A stretch of 64,000 nucleotides of DNA from NCBI GenBank assembly GCA_036898135.1, contig JBAHVR010000314.1:61001-125000 (forward strand), read 5' to 3'. The stretch comes from Oncomelania hupensis (Eukaryota > Mollusca > Gastropoda > Littorinimorpha > Pomatiopsidae). Positions 57,193 through 64,000 of this stretch are shown one piece after another. Numbering within the stretch: position 1 is the first letter of the stretch; every line of letters begins with the position of its first letter. The notes beneath the pieces are model-generated. The model saw only the letters and a program-made list of their open reading frames with translations. It was not told the DNA's origin and did not search any database. A program made the position numbers and the translations under genes.

Positions 57193-57880
57193 AATAATCC
57201 TATGTCGATGCAGACTATGGGTCAAATATAGAGCCATTCTGCTGTATGATGACTAATTTTTAATGTAAGGCCTAAAATGAACTTGACCTTAAAGACCAAT
57301 TAAAAAACGTCACTTATATGAAAGATGAATCTAGTATCTCTACATAGGACAAGCTTGGACATGTTATTTGATCTTTCGCTCGAAGTTTAGAGTCAAAGTC
57401 ACTTAAAAGTACCCATATTAGGAAATTTTGGACAGCTCCAGTGACCTTACCTTGTAGCGAGGTTGACCAAATTTTACCTAGCATGACTCATAAGATAATT
57501 GCCTAACTCAATTTTCATAGTTTTGAGATAAACAATAAAAACATGTTATTTTTTAAATTGAAGATTCTTTTGGGATTTTTTTCCCATATATCTTCACAGA
57601 ATGAAGTTGCCTATGTATGTTGAAGCCAGTTTTGAGAAATGTGTGTTCGTTTGCCTGCAAACTGATTTAGGCAGAATGAGCACTAACAAAAGCTGAGATA
57701 GGCAAGAAGTGAAACTTCAGATAGGCATAAGAAAGTTTTTAAAAGACAAAAACACAAGATAGGCAATATTGATTTTTTTTAATTTAATCAATAACATAAA
57801 GATAAACAAAAAACTTCATGTACTTGCAATGTCAACGGTAAAACATGACAAGCCTAAAGAAACAACACATAGTTTATTCA
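57193..57880. other. AT-rich sequence, GATAGGCA words
   Basis: GAGATAGGCAAG-like words recur (57690-57760) and again near 59800 and 60060; they may be parts of one unrecognised element. No gene seen. Confidence 0.4.
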
Positions 57881-58985
57881 TAAACCTACACATCTTCTAT
57901 GCGCTTGCAAACAAAAATGTCAATAGAAAGAATCATTTTTAATTTAATGTGATATAACAAACTTTGATCTACTTGCAGAAGTGAAGTATTACTTTCCTAT
58001 CCTATCCTATCCCGTAACTAGGAGGTCACAGATGATCGTTTAACCAGCGTACTTAATCTTTTCCTGTCCTCAGCAACCCTGATTGTTTCGCTCAGTGTCA
58101 AACCAGTCCATTCTTGAATGTTGTCCTCCCACCTCTTTTTCGGTCTCCCTCTTCTTCTACCTCCTTGCACTGTGCCTTGCAGGATAGTCTTTGCAAGACC
58201 TGATGATCTGGTGACGTGGCCATGCCATCAGAGTTTCCGCTTTTTCACCACTGTCAGCAGGTCATCGTGTTGTCCAATGGCTTGTGTGATGGTCTGTCAG
58301 ACTTCGTCGTTGGTGATGTGCTGGGTGCACCTCATCTCCATGCTTTGTATTCTTCGTTGTAGATCTGCTGTGAGGGTCCATGTTTCGGAAGCTAATAGGA
58401 AGATGGAGATGACAAGAGAGCGCAGCAGTCTTACCTTGGAATGTAAACTGATGGTCTTGTCTTTCCAAATTGGCTTCAACCTCGCCAGGGCAGCAGTTGT
58501 TTGTGCGATCCTGGAGAGGACTTCCTGTCGGGAGCCATTGTCTATTACTTTGCACTTGACTAAAGGCATCATAGAACACATCCTCTCCTCATAAAAAGAC
58601 ATAATACACAAACACATCTTCTGCGTGCTTGCAAAACAAATTTAAACACAAATAATTATTGTTAATGTGATCCAAACTAAAGGTGCAGTAAAGTGTGTAC
58701 TTGATGTGACTGTTGGCATCTTATCACACTCCCCCTTCCCTTACTTTTACCCTTGTAAAATGTTATTCATTTATTTACTGAACTCAAAGCATCATGGAAC
58801 ACTCGCTCTCCTCTTAAAGGTAATTACTAAACTTGCACATCTTCTGTGTGCTTGCAAAACAAACAATTATTTGTATGCGATCCAAACAAAAGGTAATCCA
58901 CTTGCAGCAGTGAAGTATTACTTTGTACTTGACTCAATGCATCATAGAGCAATCCCTCTCCCCTCCCCTTCTACCTGCACCCAGG
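57880..58985. repeat. Direct repeats of about 140-160 bp, interrupted by an RTE copy
   Basis: ACACATCTTCTRTGYGCTTG followed by CAAA... and GAAGTATTACTT recurs at about 57885, 58610 and 58838, with the closing block (ACTTGACTNAAKGCATCATRGA) at 58555, 58785 and 58928. Confidence 0.8.
57996..58542 (-). mobile_element. RTE-like LINE, 547-bp copy starting at GACAATGG
   Basis: Flanked by TATTACTTT (57987-57995 and 58543-58551). The tail CCTATCCTATCCTATCCCGT lies at the plus-strand left end and the 5' end is GACAATGGCTCCCGACAGGA. An internal deletion removed part of the RRLLGISY region. Confidence 0.95.
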
Positions 58986-59038
58986 CATAGAAAGTCTTTT
59001 CCGGACAGGACGTCTCTGTGTGCTTTGTAGAGGTCTAT

Positions 59039-59330
59039 TCAGGACTGCCATTTCCATCTTAGTGTGAAATGGAACGATTTCAAGTTCTTACAAGACACTA
59101 ATATCTGTTCCACTTGACCGGTGCTAAACCATGTTAGACGCTCAACGTGAAGCAACTGCAACATTTTTATTTCACATAAAGTGGCAGTAACTTCCTCGGG
59201 GTGATCTTTCAGTTGTGGCAAAGTGTGAAGTTGCAAATGGGTAAGCGGTAGTTGAGCTAAGCAGCTCAAGTCTGAGAGGGAGAAGCTCGAATTCCCACTG
59301 ACCCTAAACACTTTGATTCCTACCTCCTGC
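59039..59330 (-). pseudogene. LRR-like coding fragment
   Basis: The minus frame ends at TGA 59039 and carries leucine-rich periodicity: LSDLSCLAQLPLTHLQLHTL, then MLQLLHVERLTW and CKNLKSFHF. This resembles the end of an LRR domain (F-box/LRR or NLR-like proteins). An acceptor-like GGCAG/GAGGTAGG lies near 59326. A retroposon begins about 20 bp further upstream, so the gene may be broken there. No partner exon is confidently identified. Confidence 0.45.
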
Positions 59331-59339
59331 CCATGCGCT

Positions 59340-59665
59340 TGTCTCTTGGACAAATCTTCCGGGAGAAAACTCCTCATTTGTGTGTGAGGTCTTTTGGATC
59401 AGCTTGGGAATATTGGATGCTTTCTGCCAAATGGTCACTGGGGCTTCATATGATGTTATTATTTGGCAATGCAGGCATTTTATATGTATGGGTTTTGTTG
59501 ATATTGCATAATGATGTCTTGTTTTTGTAAACGGAGGTTCAATAAATTAGAGTATAGCCTCAGCGTCCCCTGCTGGGATGTCTTTATTGTAAAGTGACCG
59601 GCTGGTAGATTGCCTTCAGTGTTACCACTATGGTTGTTTCGGCAGATCTTTTAAGCGGATACAGA
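59340..59665 (+). mobile_element. TATA-containing retroposon family, partial copy D
   Basis: Matches the middle and 3' part of copies B and C (TCAGCTTGGGAATATTGGAT; GTAAAGTGACCGGCTGGTAG), stopping at GCAGATCTTTTAAGCGGAT without the terminal GAGTCCGCTGG block. Confidence 0.88.
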
Positions 59666-59944
59666 CGCATCTATAAATAAATATGCTCGATAGTTTATGT
59701 AATATAAAACGAGAACAATGGTTAGCAATGGTAAATAGCCAAGTATTTTAACTTTATTTAACGTTTTTTTACAGTCAGTCTGCCGTTTAAGACAAAATGC
59801 CTATCTCAGCTCTGTCTTAATTTGCACATTGCCGATATCAATCGCTTCACATTGAAGATGATGCTTGGAACAGCATTTATAGCCATTTTCAATGATTATT
59901 TTTACAACACCTAAGAATGACAAGTTCTAAAATTGATTACTTAC

Positions 59945-60029
59945 CTTCATCTTCTGATTGAAATATGTTTTGCAACATCTCTGTTGCTTTTTCAGCCGAA
60001 AATTTTTCAATGCGTCTGGGCGCCGCCAT
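59945..60029 (-). CDS. Possible first coding exon (28 residues)
   Basis: Minus strand aatATGGCGGCG starts MAAPRRIEKFSAEKATEML then QNIFQSEDE, with a donor GAAG/gtaagt-like site at 59944. N-termini of piggyBac-derived proteins often look like FSAEEAL...SDSE, so a PGBD-like gene is one option. No following exon is recognised, so function stays open. The LRR-like fragment downstream on the same strand could belong to the same gene. Confidence 0.4.
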
Positions 60030-60329
60030 ATTGGCTGCAAAATGCCCATGTCTGGATTGAGATAGGCAATTTGGCATACGAAGCTGTGACGACCGTTACA
60101 ATTTAGATAGAGACTTGTACTCTCTAGCACAGATGGCTTGTCTTCCCAGGGCTTTGTTTTTACCCCTACTGCACAACTGCCTAAGTCTGAGTTAGGCATT
60201 TATGTTATGAGCGTGACGATGTGTGTCTATTATGTATCACTAGTGGTTTTTGTACCCTGGCAAGCCAGGGTACACAGGTTGCTGTTTAAAATGTAGACAG
60301 AGAGACAACTGTTGTCTGCGAGTTTCATT

Positions 60330-60670
60330 TGGACGATGATACCTCCCCATATCCCCCTTGATACCTCACCATACCCCTCCCCCCCTCTGATATCTCCCCG
60401 TCCCCCCCCCCATGATGCCTCATCATACCCCCTTGATACCTCCCCGAACCCACTTGATACCTCCCCATAACCCCTTGATACCTTTCGTACCCCCCTTGTA
60501 ACCTACCTGTACCCTCCTTGATACTTCCCCGTTGATCGTTTCGCAGGTATGGATGAAAGGAATCGACCATCACCTTACCCCCTTATATATACCCGTATCC
60601 CCGTTATGCCTACCCATGCCCCTTTAAACCTACCCGTAGCCCCCTTTTACCTACACGTACCACCTCATCC
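60330..60670. repeat. C-rich degenerate minisatellite
   Basis: Copies of CCCCTTGATACCTCCCCATA with period near 24 bp. Confidence 0.85.
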
Positions 60671-60678
60671 CGATCCTT

Positions 60679-60679
60679 G

Positions 60680-60750
<71 letters not shown>
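60679..60750. repeat. (TAA)n microsatellite
   Basis: Directly adjoins the tail end of the following RTE copy. Confidence 0.97.
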
Positions 60751-61340
60751 CCTATCCTATCCTATCCTGTCCCATAACCCGAAGGTCGTAGGGGCACCAC
60801 AGATGATCGCTTAACCAGCATACTCCATCTTTCTCTGTCCTCAGCAGCCCTCATGGCTTCGCTCAGTGTCAAACCAGTCCATTCTCGAATGTTGTCCTCC
60901 CACCTCTTTTTCGGTCTCCCCCTTCTTCTACCTCCTTGCACTGTGCCTTGCAGAATGGTCTTTGCAAGGCCTGATGATCTGGTGACGTGGCCATACCATC
61001 GGAGTTTCCGTTTCTTCACCACTGTGAGCAGGTCATCGTGTTGTCCAATGGCTTGTGTGATGGTCTGTCGGACTTCAACGTTGGTGATGTGTTGGGTATA
61101 GGAAATGCACAGAAGTCTTCTGTAGCACCTCATCTCCATGCTTTGTATTCTTCGTTGGAGATCTGCTGTGAGGGTCCATGCTTCGCAAGCATATAGGAAG
61201 ATGGAGATGACCAGAGATCGCAGCAGTCTTACTTTGGAATGTAGACTGATGGTTCTGTCTTTCCAAATGGGCTTCAACCTTGTCAGGGCAGCAGTTGTTT
61301 GTGCGATCCTGGAGAGGACTTCCTGTCGAGACCCATTGTC
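60751..61340 (-). mobile_element. RTE-like LINE, 590-bp copy starting at GACAATGG
   Basis: The minus frame is open across the entire fragment (NGSRQEVLSRIAQTTAALTR to RSSVVPLRPSGYGTG). Its 5' end (GACAATGGGTCTCGACAGGA) is at exactly the same element position as the copy at 57996-58542. It is flanked by ATAAT-rich microsatellite on both sides. Confidence 0.94.
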
Positions 61341-61459
61341 ATAATAATAATGAATAATACAAATAGAAATCATAAAAAACGCCAAGGTTTTAAAATAAAA
61401 TTTGATATAAGATATTATAATTATAATAATAATGATTATTATTATTAGTTTATAAATAA

Positions 61460-61505
<46 letters not shown>

Positions 61506-61562
61506 CATAATAATCATAATAATAATAATAATAATAATAACGTACCACCCCATCCCGATCCT

Positions 61563-61633
<71 letters not shown>

Positions 61634-61712
61634 TTGAATATAGAATAATACAAATAGAAATCATAAACACCAAGGTTTTAAAAGAAAATTTGATATAAGA
61701 TATAATATTATA

Positions 61713-61762
<50 letters not shown>

Positions 61763-61820
61763 GAATAATAATAGTAATAATAATAGTAGTAATAATAATA
61801 ATAATAATAATAATGATAAA

Positions 61821-61862
<42 letters not shown>

Positions 61863-61865
61863 GGT
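61341..61865. repeat. (TAA)n-rich block with a duplicated segment
   Basis: Long (TAA)n tracts alternate with an approximately 55-bp segment seen twice (ACAAATAGAAATCATAAA... at 61358 and 61651). Confidence 0.93.
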
Positions 61866-61930
61866 AAAAAGCCTAAATTAAAAAGAAAAATATCCATATT
61901 GTAGTGGGAAAAAAAAAACATTAAAAAAAA

Positions 61931-62007
61931 TATGGCCCGCGACGGATTCGAAATTAGGTCGCCCTAAACGTTAGGCGAAGGTGTTACTAACTGAGCTATC
62001 AATGCTT
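61931..62007 (-). mobile_element. tRNA-Val-like SINE head or decayed tRNA
   Basis: Minus strand: A box TAGCTCAGTTAGTAACACC, anticodon region GCCTAACGTTTAGG (AAC), B-box-like TTCGAATCC. Stems are imperfect. The (TAA)n block lies where a SINE tail would be. Confidence 0.6.
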
Positions 62008-62129
62008 CGTGAAAAACAATGAATTTTTTGGTCTATATGGGAAAACATGCTGAAACCTCAATTTGATTTTTAATGGAAGCGCGCGGAATGAGGCTATTGC
62101 AGTTTGTGGACATTTTGTTTATTTATTTT

Positions 62130-62200
62130 GGTTCGGAAGAGTCCGCTGGACCTAAAGCAATAACCTTGTATTGTATTGTATTGTTTATTTATTTATCTCA
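62130..62200 (+). mobile_element. TATA-containing retroposon family, 3' stub
   Basis: GTTCGGAAGAGTCCGCTGGA followed by CCTAAAGCAATA and a (TTGTA)n tail. Confidence 0.8.
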
Positions 62201-62435
62201 GAAACGGTTAAACGTTCGGTAAGGAAATGTCGGCTATAACGATTTTGCTGGTTTTGAGCACACAACAGGCCGATTCCCAGCGGCCAGCACCTGCCCAGAT
62301 CAGCGTCCATACCGGACAAACTTTATAGTAGTGGCGAAGAAGGACTTCCGGCTAAACAATTTATATATATAGATGCTTCAAGCAATCATTAGAGTAGTAT
62401 AGTGGTTGGCCTATGGAACGGGGTTTTTTTTTTAG

Positions 62436-62502
62436 CTGCTGACGCGGCTGACGTCATAGCTGCTGACGGTGCTGAGGTGCTGATGCCCGACGACGGTGGC
62501 AG
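62436..62502 (+). CDS. Doubtful small exon (AADAADVIAADGAEVLMPDD)
   Basis: A T-rich run plus TTTAG precedes a GC-rich 67-bp stretch that is open in one frame, ending CAG/gttgtg. It contains TGACGTCA, as the giant gene's exons do. Donor quality is poor; no neighbour exon. Confidence 0.2.
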
Positions 62503-62699
62503 GTTGTGTGGGTCATACGGGGGTCATCTGCGGGTCATGAGGTCATGTGTGGTGCCATGATGCTGTTGATGTATAGAGCATGTAGTTTTATAATGACTAT
62601 CCTGCAGGAAGCCTCTTTTTGATGCAGGGGGTGATAATTGATTTTATAGAAGAAAATATGAATATAGGATATTAATTATTAATTATAAATAGTCTAAAG

Positions 62700-63035
62700 T
62701 CTATCTCTCTCTTTATCTCTCTCTCTCTCACTCTCTCTCTATCTCTCTTGCTCTCTCTCTCTCTCTCTCTCTCGCTCTCTCTCCCACTCTCTCTCTCTCT
62801 CTCTCTCTCTTTTATATATATTTAACAATGATTATGAAGAACGCACACCCACCTTTAACAATGATTTATGATGAATGCACACACACCCACCCACCCACCC
62901 ACACACACACACACACACATGCACCCACACAAATATACATCTTTAACAATGATTATGATGAATTCACACACGCACACACATACACGCACACCCCAACACA
63001 CACACACACACACATGCACACACACACACGCATTT
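62700..63035. repeat. (CT)n and (CA)n tracts
   Basis: CT-rich 62700-62812; two CA-rich tracts separated by a duplicated TTTAACAATGATTATGATGA-like spacer. Confidence 0.95.
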
Positions 63036-63722
63036 AGACCTACCGGATCAGGAGAGAACAGGGATAAGTAGCGCATTGTGTTCCTACGTCTTTCGTATTA
63101 CAAGGGTTGAAAGAAATATTGTCGTCTGTGATTGGCCGAGTACCGTGGTATATTAATTTTCTTCTTTTCCTATACTTATATTGTATCGGCGATGTACATG
63201 TACAATAAGTGTTATTGGAGACATTCACACTACCTAACTTCAGACATTCAGATAGGCTTTTGTATAATGAAATGTAGTACGTTGTCGGTATACTGCTAGT
63301 TGCCATGACTGAACAAGTTTACCATGGCCAATGACCAATAATTATGTGAGATTCAACACAGCCTGTACTTGACCCCCACTTGCTCCCTCATGCACACACG
63401 CATAGACATAAACTACAGACAGAGACAGAGAGACAGAGACAGAGAGAACATAAGATAAGGTGAGATAAGATAACGATAAGAGATAAGATATTTAACGATG
63501 TTAGTAGAATAAGCAATGGTCTGCTTGTTAACATCTGGCTCTCGCCTTAAGAGGGACTATATTCTACTAAAAGCACACACACACTCACACACATAATGAG
63601 GGGGGGGGGGAGTCGTTGACTTATTGAGAGAGTAAGAAAGAGGGATATCAGAACGTGTAAAAGATTGTTTGTGTGTGTGTGTGTGCGTGCGTGTGTGTGT
63701 GTGTGTGCATGCGTGCGTGTGA

Positions 63723-63754
<32 letters not shown>

Positions 63755-64000
63755 AAGTCAGTCATGAGAGGAAGAACAGACACAATGATAACACAGAAAC
63801 ACAACGCGAATACATGATAATCTCCAAGAAAAAACATTGTCTTGTGGTGCTGAATAAATTATTTATTCCATCTTCACATTAAATCTTCAAAAAAGGTTTC
63901 AAAAATATTATTTTTTGTTATACATTTGACTTGACGAAAGAGGGGCGAGTATTTTTTCGCATTTCACAGAGAAAAGGAGGCAGCCACGTGGTGGTCGAAA
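63036..64000. other. Intergenic sequence, (GT)n at 63669-63745
   Basis: Contains GACAGAGA and GATAAGAT short repeats (63415-63495) and a (GT)n tract. No gene, RNA or transposon end recognised. Confidence 0.5.

Noticed and set aside
60762..61673. 303-residue minus frame starting with poly-Leu/poly-Ile
   Set aside because: A chimera of (TAA)n microsatellite and an RTE fragment; only the LINE part reflects former coding sequence.

Overview
This window is animal nuclear DNA. It holds spliced genes in long AT-rich introns, very many micro- and minisatellites, several LINE families and tRNA-derived SINEs. The density and style of the repeats suggest a lophotrochozoan, most likely a mollusc. That is an inference; no species marker is visible.

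The main occupant is one giant plus-strand gene. Ten exons run from about 2.07 kb to 49.70 kb, and its 5' end lies upstream of the window. Every exon junction agrees in reading phase with the next (total 16,830 nt: 5,609 codons plus a stop). The product visible here is a Ser/Thr/Asp-rich, largely disordered protein with many internal repeats. These include a 15-residue repeat (24 copies), an 11-residue repeat, an 8-residue RYPESATS-like repeat, a 7-residue YHSPTSV repeat and a recent 1.4-kb duplication inside the largest exon. Only a coiled-coil region near the C-terminus looks folded. I cannot name the family. A relation to very large cytoskeletal proteins such as STARD9/KIF16A is only a weak guess.

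The introns and the 3' flank are a stack of mobile elements. (i) A truncated RTE-like LINE with a GGATA tail occurs in about eleven pieces, several with clear target-site duplications. (ii) One nearly complete EN-RT-RNase H LINE (minus, 12.0-16.4 kb) split a 43-bp satellite; it keeps the end of an ORF1 with an SGNH-esterase-like motif. (iii) There are SINEs with tRNA-like heads, one also carrying a 5S-rRNA-like segment. (iv) A 924-bp TTAA-flanked inverted-repeat element sits in an RTE copy whose empty site can be read from sister copies. (v) A 206-bp MITE, a fold-back element and a 3.8-kb long-terminal-inverted-repeat element serve as a nest for other insertions. (vi) A 600-700-bp retroposon family contains a TATA box and has 11-12-bp target duplications.

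Downstream of the giant gene, on the minus strand, are the last exon of a trypsin-like serine protease (56.1-56.25 kb), an LRR-like coding fragment (59.0-59.3 kb) and a possible first coding exon (59.95-60.03 kb). The rest is intergenic or intronic DNA rich in simple repeats.

The most unusual observations are: the last intron of the giant gene ends in an array repeating its own 3' splice site about ten times; the TGACGTCA palindrome is strongly enriched in the coding exons; exon 7 contains a young tandem duplication; and two RTE copies share exactly the same 5' truncation point.
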